This document shows positions 14,108 through 22,794 of a stretch of 24,848 bases of DNA, piece by piece. The stretch spans positions 6,449 through 31,296 of the forward strand of contig DJFY01000079.1 of assembly GCA_002431545.1 (NCBI GenBank). Direction: 5' to 3'. The translations under genes and the position numbers were made by a program. The notes below the pieces were generated by a model that had not been told where the DNA came from, did no database searches, and saw only the letters and a program-made list of their open reading frames with translations. Position 1 is the first letter of the stretch; every line of letters starts with the position of its first letter. Source of the stretch: Cellvibrionales bacterium UBA5860. Lineage in GTDB: Bacteria > Pseudomonadota > Gammaproteobacteria > Pseudomonadales > Porticoccaceae.

Positions 14108-17100
14108 GACCTGCCTCCCTATCTTCACCCGCCGCTGGCGGTTTTTCTGCATCGCTCCATTCCAGATCCGCAAGCTGCTGATAGCGGTGATACCGCTCGC
14201 TGACCTCTCGTTGAGCCTCCTCCAGAAAGCGCTCGGCATTTTTCGGATACGAGCGCAACAACATGTTAAAACGCGCTTCGGTGCGCGCGAACTCTCGATA
14301 GGGAATAGATGGTGCCTTGGAATCAAGGTGCAGCGGATTGCGTTGATTTTGCGCGCGGCGCGGATCGAATCTTAGAAGCGGCCAGTGGCCACTTTCTACG
14401 GCGAGCTTTTGCTGGCGGTGATTGTCCTCGAGATCTATGCCATGGGCGATACAGGGCGCGTAAGCGATGATCAATGAGGGGCCTTCGTAGGACTCTGCCT
14501 CTAGGAAAGCATGCAACGTCTGCACATCCTTGGCGCCGTAGGCGACATGCGCCACGTATACATTTTCATAGGCCATGGCGATTCTCGCCAGGTCTTTCTT
14601 CGCCGTAGGTTTACCGGCAGCAGAAAACTTCGCGACAGCACCGCGCGGAGTCGCCTTGGAGGTTTGCCCCCCGGTATTGGAGTAGACCTCTGTATCCAGC
14701 ACAAGGATGTTAACATTTTCGCCAGAAGCCAGGACATGATCGAGCCCCCCGTAGCCTATATCGTAGGCCCAACCGTCGCAGCCTATAATCCACACAGAAC
14801 GTCGATTCAGATTTTCGGCAATCGATACCAGCAGTTTTGCTTCCGGTCCCGGGATTGCCTTTAGTCGCTCGCAAAGCAGTGCAATGCGCTGACGTTGCTC
14901 GTAGATGCCAACCTCGTCGCTTTGGTCCGCATGCAAGATACCGTCCGCCAGCGCCACACCCACATCGTCGCGCAACGTTGTCAGCAAACCAGTCGCGTGC
15001 GCCTGCATCTGGTCAATGGCCAGACGCATGCCGAGACCAAATTCCGCGTTATCTTCAAATAATGAATTATTCCAGGCCGGACCCCGCCCTTCGGCATTTT
15101 TGGTCCATGGCGTCGTCGGCAGATTACCGCCATAAATGGATGAACAACCGGTGGCGTTGGCAACCAGCATACGATCACCAAATAACTGCGATGCCAATTT
15201 GATATAGGGCGTTTCGCCGCAACCCGAGCAAGCCCCCGAAAATTCAAACAGCGGTTGCATCAGCATTGCGCCTTTTAACGTATCCACCTTTATATCGCGA
15301 CGATCACTATCGGGAAGTTGCGCGAAGAAATCCCAGCTGGCTTTATCCTCTTCCCAGGTTGGTTCGCGCGCCACCATGTTTATCGCTTTTCGGCTGGCCA
15401 CAGATTTATCGCGTATCGGGCAGATATCAACACAAAGTTTACAGGCAGTACAATCTTCCGGTGCAACCTGATAACTGATGTGGATACCGGCAGGGTAATC
15501 CTTGCCCTTGATTTGCGCATGCATAAACCCCGCTGGCGCGGACTCCGCCAACTCGGCGGGAAAAGCTTTGCTCCGGATTACACCGTGGGGACAAACCAGC
15601 GCACATTTACCACAATGGGTACACAAATCGTAGTCGACTCGCGGTACTTCCATTGCCAGATTGCGTTTCTCGTATGCTGCCGTACCGACCGGATAGGCGC
15701 CATCGGCAGGCAGCAAACTTACCGGAATCAAATCACCCCGCCCAGCGATCATTGGTCCCGTTACCTTTCTGACAAATTCAGGGGCGTATTCCGGTACTGG
15801 CGGCCGAACGACTTTTTCGCTGGTCAAGGCACCGGTTTCAATACGATACATTTCGCGCAGGGCATCATCTATTGCGCCCATATTCTGTCTGACGATCGCG
15901 CGCCCTTTGCGACCATAGGTCTCCAGAACCGCTTTTTTGACAGCTGCTGTGGCTTCCGCCAACGGCAGTAACGCGTTTATCGCGAAGAAACATACTTGCA
16001 TGATCGTATTGATACGATCCCCCATACGGTGTCGCTCAGCGATGCCATAGGCGTCGATGCAATAAAATGTCATGTTTTTATCGACCAACTGCCGTTGCAT
16101 CTTTGCCGGCAAACTGTCCCACACGCGGTCCAGAGGTACGCGTGTATTGAGGAGAAAAACAGCGCCGTCTCGAGCCATATCCAGCATGTCGTAACGGTCG
16201 AGAAATACATCTTGGTGACAGGCAATAAAGTTCGCATCACCATCGGCAATCAAGTAGCTCGATCTAATCGGACTCTGACCAAAACGCAGGTGGGACACCG
16301 TTACCGCGCCGGCTTTCTTGGAGTCGTACACAAAATACCCCTGCACCTGAAGATCGGTGTTCTCACCGATTATTTTTATCGCATTCTTATTGGCGCTAAC
16401 TGTCCCGTCAGAACCGAGACCATAAAACAGGCACTGCCGCATTTCGCGATTTTTACGCGTGCGAAATGCGGGGTCCCACGGCAGGCTTCGTTGTTGTACA
16501 TCGTCGATAATTCCGACTGTAAAGTGATTACGCGGGCGGGGTTGCTTCAACTCCCCGAATACACCGCTGACCATACCGGGTGTAAACTCCTTCGACCCCA
16601 GGCCAAAGCGGCCTGCAACCACGCGCGGCATAGTGGCAAAATGCGGAGCTAGACCCGCCTGATCTTCCACCAGAGCCGCGACGACATCTTTGTACAGGGG
16701 CTCGCCGCCTGCCCCAGGCTCCTTAGTGCGATCCAATACAGCTATAGCGCGGACGCTTGGCGGTAGCGCCTTAATGAGATCTCCCCCAGCAAACGGCCGG
16801 AATAGACGCACTTTGACGACACCGACCTTCTCCCCTCCTTCCATCATATCTTCCACGGTTTCTTCGACCACCTGAGCGCCAGAACCCATCAACACAATCA
16901 CACGTGCCGCATCCACAGACCCAACATACTCAAACAAACGGTACTGCCGCCCTGTCAGTTCGGCGAAGCGATTCATAGTCTGCTGAACTATTCCAGGAAA
17001 GGTGTCGTAATATGGGTTTACGGTTTCTCGCGCCTGAAAAAAAACATCGGGATTTTGCGAAGTACCACGTATCACCGGCCGATCCGGGGACAGCGCACGG

Positions 17101-17717
17101 TGGCGAAAACGCTCGATATCCTTGGGTTCGATGAGTTGATCGATTACCGCATCGTCGAAGTAGCTGATCTTGTTAATTTCGTGGGATGTTCTAAAACCGT
17201 CAAAAAAATGTACTATCGGCACGGCGCCCTTTAACGTAGCTACCTGCGCAATCAGGCTGAAATCCAGTACTTCCTGCACAGAGCCCGACGCCAGCAGCGC
17301 AAAACCCGTTGCACGCACAGCCATCACATCGCTGTGATCGCCAAATATGGAAAGCGCCTGGGCAGCCACGGCTCGAGAGGCAACATGAAATACCGTCGGC
17401 GTTAATTCGCCGGCAATTTTATACATACTGGGAATCATCAATAGCAATCCCTGGGAGGCGGTAAACGTCGTGGTCAGCGCGCCAGCCTGCAGAGAACCAT
17501 GCACGGCGCCGGCGGCTCCCCCTTCGCTTTGCATCTCGACTACACGCGGCACCGACCCCCAGATATTCTTGCTGCCCTGGGCAGACCACAGATCTGCCGC
17601 TTCGCCCATAGGCGAGGCCGGTGTGATGGGATAAATGGCGATAACCTCGTTGCTCTTGTGAGCCACATAAGCGCACGCCTCATTGCCATCGACAGTTTTC
17701 GGATGAGATCGATACAT
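14100..17717 (-). CDS. nifJ: Pyruvate:ferredoxin (flavodoxin) oxidoreductase, NifJ type
   Basis: A 1205-residue single-chain PFOR that converts pyruvate and CoA to acetyl-CoA and CO2 while reducing ferredoxin or flavodoxin. Domains in order: pyruvate/TPP pyrimidine domain with Y-P-I-T-P-A-S-P-M-G-E (about 30-40) and F-G-D-H-S-D-V; the CoA-binding gamma domain; a two-cluster ferredoxin domain with C-T-H-C-G-K-C-A-L-V-C-P and C-T-A-C-K-L-C-V-D-I-C-P; and the TPP-binding domain with C-S-G-C-G-E-T-P-Y, G-D-G-W-A-Y-D-I-G-Y-G-G and E-V-Y-S-N-T-G-G-Q. The C-terminus supplies the last cluster Cys region. A GTG at 17732 adds five residues, but AAAGG (17725-17729) is correctly spaced for the ATG at 17717. 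It implies low-oxygen metabolism. It overlaps the next gene by 8 bp. Confidence 0.96.
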   Translation of the reverse strand: MYRSHPKTVDGNEACAYVAHKSNEVIAIYPITPASPMGEAADLWSAQGSKNIWGSVPRVVEMQSEGGAAGAVHGSLQAGALTTTFTASQGLLLMIPSMYKIAGELTPTVFHVASRAVAAQALSIFGDHSDVMAVRATGFALLASGSVQEVLDFSLIAQVATLKGAVPIVHFFDGFRTSHEINKISYFDDAVIDQLIEPKDIERFRHRALSPDRPVIRGTSQNPDVFFQARETVNPYYDTFPGIVQQTMNRFAELTGRQYRLFEYVGSVDAARVIVLMGSGAQVVEETVEDMMEGGEKVGVVKVRLFRPFAGGDLIKALPPSVRAIAVLDRTKEPGAGGEPLYKDVVAALVEDQAGLAPHFATMPRVVAGRFGLGSKEFTPGMVSGVFGELKQPRPRNHFTVGIIDDVQQRSLPWDPAFRTRKNREMRQCLFYGLGSDGTVSANKNAIKIIGENTDLQVQGYFVYDSKKAGAVTVSHLRFGQSPIRSSYLIADGDANFIACHQDVFLDRYDMLDMARDGAVFLLNTRVPLDRVWDSLPAKMQRQLVDKNMTFYCIDAYGIAERHRMGDRINTIMQVCFFAINALLPLAEATAAVKKAVLETYGRKGRAIVRQNMGAIDDALREMYRIETGALTSEKVVRPPVPEYAPEFVRKVTGPMIAGRGDLIPVSLLPADGAYPVGTAAYEKRNLAMEVPRVDYDLCTHCGKCALVCPHGVIRSKAFPAELAESAPAGFMHAQIKGKDYPAGIHISYQVAPEDCTACKLCVDICPIRDKSVASRKAINMVAREPTWEEDKASWDFFAQLPDSDRRDIKVDTLKGAMLMQPLFEFSGACSGCGETPYIKLASQLFGDRMLVANATGCSSIYGGNLPTTPWTKNAEGRGPAWNNSLFEDNAEFGLGMRLAIDQMQAHATGLLTTLRDDVGVALADGILHADQSDEVGIYEQRQRIALLCERLKAIPGPEAKLLVSIAENLNRRSVWIIGCDGWAYDIGYGGLDHVLASGENVNILVLDTEVYSNTGGQTSKATPRGAVAKFSAAGKPTAKKDLARIAMAYENVYVAHVAYGAKDVQTLHAFLEAESYEGPSLIIAYAPCIAHGIDLEDNHRQQKLAVESGHWPLLRFDPRRAQNQRNPLHLDSKAPSIPYREFARTEARFNMLLRSYPKNAERFLEEAQREVSERYHRYQQLADLEWSDAEKPPAAGEDREAGRG
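14114..14120 (-). promoter_or_regulatory. Ribosome binding site inside the PFOR 3' end
   Basis: AGGGAGG on the minus strand, six bases upstream of the GTG at 14107. It lies within the last codons of the PFOR gene and sets up translational coupling. Confidence 0.65.
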
Positions 17718-17724
17718 ACGGCGA

Positions 17725-17729
17725 CCTTT
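17725..17729 (-). promoter_or_regulatory. Ribosome binding site deciding the PFOR start
   Basis: AAAGG on the minus strand, seven bases upstream of the ATG at 17717. It lies within the first codons of the alternative GTG start at 17732, favouring the ATG. Confidence 0.55.
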
Positions 17730-17770
17730 CACGAGTAAATTTGCGCCTTACCTGCGACTATTTTCTTGCA

Positions 17771-17789
17771 TTGCGTAAAAATATCGCAA
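17771..17789. promoter_or_regulatory. Inverted repeat upstream of PFOR, possible operator
   Basis: TTGCG-9-CGCAA with an A/T-only centre (TAAAAATAT) lies 54 bp upstream of the PFOR ATG, in the divergent region shared with the amidohydrolase operon. It does not match the FNR consensus (TTGAT-4-ATCAA). A close relative, TTGCGA-5-TCGCAA, occurs at 13047. No regulator can be named. Confidence 0.35.
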
Positions 17790-17953
17790 AGAAAAATCGT
17801 CCATTAATTGTTTCAGGGCAATATTTCAGCTTATCGACATCTAATAATGAGTGACAATCATTTTTCCAACTTCGTACGCCATCGCCAAACGATCTTGGCC
17901 TGCCACATCGAGAATCAGAGATTTCCAGGACAGGCATGCGTTAACCTGGCAAC

Positions 17954-17958
17954 AGAGG
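17954..17958 (+). promoter_or_regulatory. Ribosome binding site deciding the amidohydrolase start
   Basis: AGAGG, six bases before the TTG at 17965. The longer frame from GTG 17851 has no comparable site. Confidence 0.5.
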
Positions 17959-17964
17959 CCTAAT

Positions 17965-18759
17965 TTGACAGACGTTCTGAACGGTGACCTTTGGATCGAG
18001 CACGAAGGTGAAGGCCCCCTTATCGCCACTGCCATTCATGCTGGCCACAAGGTCCGTCGTGAGTTGCTGCCCGTCCTTGCCCTGGACGAAACCGCCCGTT
18101 CGAGAGAAGAAGACCCCTATACGGATTACTGGGTTAAAGCCGCGCCAACATGGCTTGTACCCACTCGATCTCGCTTTGAAGTCGACCTCAATCGCTCTCG
18201 TGATGAGGCCGTATATAAAACACCGGAAGTGGCCTGGGGACTGCATGTATGGAAGCGCCCACTAGATGAAAACGCGGTTTCAATAAGCCTGGAAGAATAC
18301 GACGCTTTTTATGCGGAACTCGGACAACTGCTCTCGCGCATGGCCGGGCACCATAGACACTTTGTCATCTGGGATTTACACGCCTACAACTTTCGCCGCG
18401 AGGGCCCCAACGCTTCACCGGCGGATCCGGATTTAAATCCGGATATCAATATTGGCACGGGATCACTGGACCGCTCACGGTGGGGCGGGCTCGTCGATCG
18501 CTTTATGCACGATCTAGCCACTTTCGATTTTCTCGGCCACCATCTCGATGTGCGCGAAAACGTCAAATTCAAGGGCCGACAACTGGCACAGTGGATACAC
18601 CATCATTTTCCCGAATCCGCTTGCGTACTCTCCATTGAATTTAAAAAGTTTTACATGGATGAGTGGACCGGGGTTGGCGAAATCGAGCAGATTCAAGCGC
18701 TGCGCAAGGCTCTAGAATCGACTATACCGGGCCTGATGGAGCAATTGGAGAAAGTCCAG
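17965..18759 (+). CDS. N-formylglutamate amidohydrolase family protein, first gene of the QEGLA operon
   Basis: A 265-residue protein; the listed end is one codon short because the stop TGA is at 18760-18762, where it overlaps the next gene's GTG. Family signatures are A-I-H-A-G-H (metal-ligand His25, His28), F-E-V-D-L-N-R-S-R-D-E (about 71-81), W-D-L-H-A-Y-N (His139) and S-I-E-F-K-K-F-Y-M-D-E near the C-terminus. Classical FGases remove formate from N-formylglutamate in histidine degradation, but no hut gene is near. Instead it begins a three-gene operon with a QEGLA metallopeptidase and an ATP-grasp ligase, so its substrate is probably a small amide or peptide made or used by that system (inference). 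The frame is open back to 17851, but those 38 residues look noncoding, and AGAGG supports the TTG at 17965. Confidence 0.85.
18747..18750 (+). promoter_or_regulatory. Ribosome binding site of the QEGLA gene
   Basis: GGAG, eight bases before the GTG at 18759, inside the last codons of the amidohydrolase gene. Confidence 0.5.
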
Positions 18760-20630
18760 TGAGTCGCGTTTCTACCAACGACATGTTAACGCGGAATATT
18801 ATCGATGCCGTAGCGGCAAACAAACCGGTCCGCGAGAAATTCGGTAGCGTCGGGCGGGTTCATATCGACCGGCAACTGCCTTTTGTCGTTGTTTACAGAA
18901 GGCCTTGCGGTGAAAAAAAAATCGGCACCGACCGTCTTTTACTGGGGACGCCCTCATACCTGATTATTGGAGATGACACAAAGGCACTCAGTGATACTCA
19001 CCGGTTGCTCGTCGGCCTGGTGAGGCATCTCCAAGAGGCATTCGGTCGAGTATGCCTGCTCGAACTCTGGGAAAGTGCGGCAGAGAATAGCATGCGCGCT
19101 GCGCCCGCTTTTGAAATTGTGGCTCCATTGCACAATACACCGACGAAATTTCTCGAGGAATTCGAAAATGCCCTGCTGCATATTGAAGTCGAAGAGCTGC
19201 CAACCTCGATTCAGGTACGCTACCAAGACAGGATTGCACCGCCGAATATGGAGCCCTTAATCAGCAGCGACGAAGCAGATTCTCTGAACTGCGTATCTGT
19301 CGGTCTGGCGATAAGGCCCATTTACAGAGATCACACCACTGGCGAGCTCTGGCCTTTTCATCTCGAGGAATTACACCAGCGACTAAACCGCGCGCTCAAG
19401 CGGGGTTTTTTTGCCTTCATGCACCATCACACGACCGAGCGGCCCCGCCATTTCCACGAGCTCGGCCAACGAACAGTCGCGGAAGTTGTCGGCGAAGTAG
19501 ACCGCCGGCTCGCAGCGATCAGCGACAGTTTCGACCTGCTACTGTACGTTTCGCCGGTCAATAGCGCCAGCGCCTGGCAGGAGTTTGAGCAGCATGGATT
19601 CGAACACGATGTCGAGTTTCTCTACCGCGCTCGCGACGTCAACCCTTCGCTACTCAAACGCCAGTTATTCGATATTGCCATAGAAGATATCGAAGACCCC
19701 ACGCTGGCCCATATTTTTGCTGAAAAACGCAACGAACTGGAGCGACAACTAAGCCTTATTGCCGATAGAAACACGCGTCGGTTTTTATTAGAAAGTCGTC
19801 AGATTTTTGGTGATGTCGAACCCGAACTCATGGACGAAGCCCAGGCTTTACTCGACACCGCGCAGCCAGAATCGGCTAATCAAATGGACACCCTGAATGC
19901 CAGAGAAATTGCCGAACGCGCGCAATCAGAGCTGAACCGCTATCGCCAACAAGACCCCTCTCTGGCTGCAACCGTCTCAATACGCAACGATGTCCCTGGG
20001 ATTTTGGTGTCCAGAGGCAACCTCTTGATCGGGGAGGACGCTTTTGTCAGCGGTACCAGGATCGACGCACTGATTAACCACGAAGTGGGTACCCATATTG
20101 TCACGCATCACAATGGCAAACAGCAGCCGTTCAAGGAACTTCACGTGGGAATGGCCGGATACGAGGCTTTCCAAGAGGGCTTGGCGATACTCTCTGAATA
20201 CCTGAGCGACGGTTTACCGGTTGGTAGGCTTCGCTTGCTGGCGGGCCGGGTTATCGCGGTCTCCGCCATAACCGCTGGGGCAAATTTTATCGACTGTTTT
20301 CGTCAGCTCTATCGCAATCACGGTTTTGCAGCCAATACCGCATTTAATATTACTATGCGCGTTTACCGCGGAGGTGGCTACACCAAGGATGTCGTCTATC
20401 TGCGCGGTCTACGGCAGCTATTGTCGAGACTAGGCGAAGGTCACCCACTTGATGCCATGTATCTGGGCAAGATTTCTCACCCCTACCTGGAATTTGTCGA
20501 AGAGCTCCAGTGGCGGCAGGTCATCAATCCCCCCAAAATCCGCCCCTTTTTTCTCGACACAGCCGCTACCCGGCTAAAACAGGAAAACCTCGCGAGCGGT
20601 ATAACCATTGCACAACTTGCCAGCGAGTAG
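18759..20630 (+). CDS. QEGLA-motif metallopeptidase family protein (DUF1704/MATCAP type)
   Basis: A 623-residue protein from a GTG that overlaps the preceding stop (GTGA). The frame is open back to 18663, but that part overlaps the amidohydrolase gene. It shows a gluzincin-like zinc site: N-H-E-V-G-T-H (His441, Glu442, His446), then A-F-Q-E-G-L-A (472-476) supplying the third ligand Glu473. This is the family called flavohemoglobin expression-modulating QEGLA motif protein. The same domain (DUF1704) forms the eukaryotic MATCAP proteins, which remove the C-terminal Tyr from tubulin. The N-terminal 350 residues form a separate region with no motif I recognise. No signal peptide is seen, so it is likely cytosolic. 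Its neighbours, an amidohydrolase and an ATP-grasp ligase, suggest it trims a residue the ligase adds (inference). Confidence 0.9.
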   Translation: MSRVSTNDMLTRNIIDAVAANKPVREKFGSVGRVHIDRQLPFVVVYRRPCGEKKIGTDRLLLGTPSYLIIGDDTKALSDTHRLLVGLVRHLQEAFGRVCLLELWESAAENSMRAAPAFEIVAPLHNTPTKFLEEFENALLHIEVEELPTSIQVRYQDRIAPPNMEPLISSDEADSLNCVSVGLAIRPIYRDHTTGELWPFHLEELHQRLNRALKRGFFAFMHHHTTERPRHFHELGQRTVAEVVGEVDRRLAAISDSFDLLLYVSPVNSASAWQEFEQHGFEHDVEFLYRARDVNPSLLKRQLFDIAIEDIEDPTLAHIFAEKRNELERQLSLIADRNTRRFLLESRQIFGDVEPELMDEAQALLDTAQPESANQMDTLNAREIAERAQSELNRYRQQDPSLAATVSIRNDVPGILVSRGNLLIGEDAFVSGTRIDALINHEVGTHIVTHHNGKQQPFKELHVGMAGYEAFQEGLAILSEYLSDGLPVGRLRLLAGRVIAVSAITAGANFIDCFRQLYRNHGFAANTAFNITMRVYRGGGYTKDVVYLRGLRQLLSRLGEGHPLDAMYLGKISHPYLEFVEELQWRQVINPPKIRPFFLDTAATRLKQENLASGITIAQLASE

Positions 20631-20633
20631 TCC

Positions 20634-21638
20634 ATGAGGATCGGATTCGTCGTCAACGACGTCAAGACAGAGTATCCAGGTTACACAACCACCCTGCTGG
20701 CGCGCGCCGCCTGCAAGCTGGGTCACGAAATTTGGTATACCGGTGTTGGCGATTTTTCCCTCAAGCCCAACGATCATACCTATGCACGAGCCCGCACATT
20801 ACCTGCTCGACACTATCCCACCGGCGAAGCGTTTCTCGCTGAGCTAAGCAGTGATGAATCTACAGAACAGCACATTTGTGTCGATCAGCTGGACGTACTG
20901 TTGCTAAGAAACGATGCTAATCAGGACGCCCTCCAACGCCCCTGGGCACGCCTCGCCGGGATTAATTTCGGCTTCCTCGCACAACGCGCTGGCGTTCTTG
21001 TGCTCAACGAGCCCGGCACACTTGCGCGCTCGCTGAGCAAACTTTACTTGCAATATTTTCCCAAGACGATTCGCCCCCAAACCCTGATCACCCGCAATCA
21101 GAAAGAAGCGCACAACTTTATCGATAGCGTGGGTGGGCGCGCCGTGCTCAAGCCTTTATTTGGCTCCGGCGGCAGAAACGTCTTTCTGATTAGACCCAGC
21201 GACAAACCCAACATCCATCAGATGATGGAGGTGATTTGTCGCGAAGAAGGGTACATGATCGTTCAGGAATACTTACCTGACGCGGCGCTCGGTGACACGA
21301 GACTGTTTCTGGTCAATGGGGATCTACTAAAAGTAGACGGAAAAATTGCCGCTATTCACCGAACGCCTAATGCAAAAAACGGAGATATGCGCAGCAACAT
21401 GACAGCCGGCGGCACGTCCAGTAAAGCTAAAGTCAACCGATCAATTATCGAGATTGCATCTATCGTGGGTCCAAAATTACGAAACGATGGAATTTTTCTG
21501 GCTGGTCTCGACGTAGTCGGCAACAAAGTATTGGAAATTAATATTCTCAGTCCCGGCGGTATGTTAAGCGCAGAGCGTTTTGAAGGTGTTGCTTTCAGTG
21601 AAGAAGTCATCAAATTACTCGAGCAGAAAGTTAAGTAG
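20634..21638 (+). CDS. Glutathione-synthetase-like ATP-grasp ligase
   Basis: A 334-residue ATP-grasp enzyme of about glutathione synthetase size. ATP-binding parts are A-V-L-K-P-L-F-G-S-G-G-R (Lys173 with its glycine loop) and V-Q-E-Y-L-P-D (210-216). The substrate/Mg region shows R-T-P-N-A-K-N-G-D-M-R-S-N (243-255), then A-G-G (258-260), and E-I-N-I-L-S-P-G-G (301-309) with metal ligands Glu301 and Asn303. These match the GshB signatures, so it should join a carboxylate to an amine with ATP. No gshA is adjacent and the neighbours are not glutathione genes, so the acceptor may be another peptide or a protein tail. It starts 3 bp after the QEGLA stop and so belongs to the same operon. Confidence 0.88.
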   Translation: MRIGFVVNDVKTEYPGYTTTLLARAACKLGHEIWYTGVGDFSLKPNDHTYARARTLPARHYPTGEAFLAELSSDESTEQHICVDQLDVLLLRNDANQDALQRPWARLAGINFGFLAQRAGVLVLNEPGTLARSLSKLYLQYFPKTIRPQTLITRNQKEAHNFIDSVGGRAVLKPLFGSGGRNVFLIRPSDKPNIHQMMEVICREEGYMIVQEYLPDAALGDTRLFLVNGDLLKVDGKIAAIHRTPNAKNGDMRSNMTAGGTSSKAKVNRSIIEIASIVGPKLRNDGIFLAGLDVVGNKVLEINILSPGGMLSAERFEGVAFSEEVIKLLEQKVK

Positions 21639-21653
21639 TATCGTCAGTAGCAA

Positions 21654-21688
21654 CGGTTGACTGACGTCAAGACGCGCCGGCAACCGTC
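21654..21688 (+). terminator. Weak hairpin after the QEGLA operon
   Basis: ACGGTTG (21654-21660) pairs with CAACCGT (21682-21688) across a 21-base loop, 16 bp after the ligase stop. Only a short CGCTTTAAAA follows instead of a T-run, so termination is doubtful. Confidence 0.25.
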
Positions 21689-21767
21689 GCTTTAAAATAG
21701 CCTCGTCACTATCTTGCTCACCCGAATTATAAAATCACGCAGCGCGCCGCCAATCTAGTGGCTCGAA

Positions 21768-21781
21768 GCCGGTCGACCGGC
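21768..21781. repeat. Perfect 14-bp palindrome upstream of the DUF1269-type gene
   Basis: GCCGGTCGACCGGC reads the same on both strands, about 50 bp before the ATG at 21833. It could be an operator or chance in G+C-rich DNA. Confidence 0.35.
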
Positions 21782-21832
21782 GCTACCCGGTAACTCGCTC
21801 CTTATAACTGCGCTGCAACAGGAGACGCCAAT

Positions 21833-22348
21833 ATGAAACGTATCTACTTTCTGCTTCCTTCTGTGGAATCCGCCCGGAACATTGTGGGGGCTCTTGTCGA
21901 CCAGGGCTACGCTGAAAAACATATACATCTCATCGCAAACGAGCAGACGCCGTTGGAAGAATTACCCGAAGCGGGTTTGCTGCAAAAGAGTGACTTTATT
22001 CCGGCGATAGAACGCGGCATTCCTATTGGCGGTACAGCCGGTTTATTAGCCGGGCTAGCGGCCATGACTATTCCCGGTGTTGGCGCATTGGGGGGAGGGG
22101 TACTTATCGCATCGATGCTGGCCGGCGCCGGTGTAGGCACGTTGTTAAGCAGTATAGTCGCGACGGATCTTCCCAGTAGTCGACACAAAAGATTTCTCAA
22201 AGCTATCGAGCAAGGAAAGCTTCTCATGCTGGTGGATGTGCCAAAAGGAAAAATTGAGGAGGTTACGGAACTGGTATTACGGCATTATCCAGAGGCAGAA
22301 TTGGAGGACATAGAACCTAAAACACGATTGCTGCCACCCGGCTACTAA
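21833..22348 (+). CDS. DUF1269-type protein with glycine-rich membrane hairpin
   Basis: A 171-residue protein with a good Shine-Dalgarno, AGGAG, eight bases before the ATG. The N-terminus (R-I-Y-F-L-L-P-S-V-E-S-A-R-N-I-V) and the following E-K-H-I-H-L-I-A-N-E-Q-T-P-L-E-E-L-P-E-A are characteristic of short DUF1269-like proteins of proteobacteria. The centre (about 60-110) is Gly/Ala/Leu-rich (G-G-T-A-G-L-L-A-G-L-A-A), resembling a glycine-zipper membrane hairpin. The C-terminus returns to an alpha/beta segment (L-M-L-V-D-V-P-K-G-K-I-E-E-V). No function is known; such proteins are often loosely linked with stress. It stands alone, 194 bp after the QEGLA operon. Confidence 0.8.
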   Translation: MKRIYFLLPSVESARNIVGALVDQGYAEKHIHLIANEQTPLEELPEAGLLQKSDFIPAIERGIPIGGTAGLLAGLAAMTIPGVGALGGGVLIASMLAGAGVGTLLSSIVATDLPSSRHKRFLKAIEQGKLLMLVDVPKGKIEEVTELVLRHYPEAELEDIEPKTRLLPPGY

Positions 22349-22370
22349 ACCAAGAAGCACCAAGCAATAG

Positions 22371-22763
22371 GGAGTACAATTATCTACTGAGGCCGATTTT
22401 TTTAACAGCCTGTTCAGCCTGCTAGCGCATTCACACCGTGTACTCGGCCCTGGCAAACGTATTGATTCAGTCGACTTCGGCGTATTAATCCATAGCGGTT
22501 GGAATAGAACTCCCGCACACATTTTTAACGCGTTGTCCGCACTGACTTTTTTACTTGGCGGGTTAACGGCTCACATTGCATCACAGCAAATCGACGTCGA
22601 TTTCCTGGTGCCGTTTGCCGCTGGTAACTTTATTTATATCGGTGCTTCAGATCTGGCCCCGGAAGTGAATAAACCACGGGATACGCGCACAAGTCTCAGC
22701 TACTTTATTGCTTTCTCAGCAGTGATAACCCTAATGTGGCTCTTCAAGTACATCTTCGAGTGA
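22371..22763 (+). pseudogene. C-terminal remnant of a ZIP-family metal permease
   Basis: The frame is open from just after the TAG at 22368 to the TGA at 22761-22763. From about 22470 it reads like the last third of a ZIP transporter: D-F-G-V-L-I-H-S-G-W-N-R, F-N-A-L-S-A-L-T-F-L-L-G-G, V-P-F-A-A-G-N-F-I-Y-I-G-A-S-D-L, then a final hydrophobic helix. ZIP permeases are usually about 250-300 residues; here the first helices and the His-rich metal-site helices (HNxxDG, HExPHE) are absent, and no other frame upstream contains them. Bases 22371-22463 do not look ZIP-like. A TTG at 22533 would give 76 residues. A decayed gene is more likely than a functional small protein. Confidence 0.7.
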
Positions 22764-22794
22764 GGAGACACCCACTTGCCTCACAGGGAATAGC

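Noticed and set aside
14108..14326. 73-residue N-terminal extension of the dihydroorotate-dehydrogenase-like protein
   Set aside because: It lies wholly within the PFOR coding region, and AGGGAGG marks the GTG at 14107.
17843..17865. AATGA-7-TCATT as a Fur box
   Set aside because: The half-sites do not fit the 7-1-7 Fur pattern and the dyad is only 5 bp.
17851..17964. 38-residue N-terminal extension of the amidohydrolase
   Set aside because: Composition is unlike the family, and the TTG at 17965 has a well-placed AGAGG and starts at the family's usual position.
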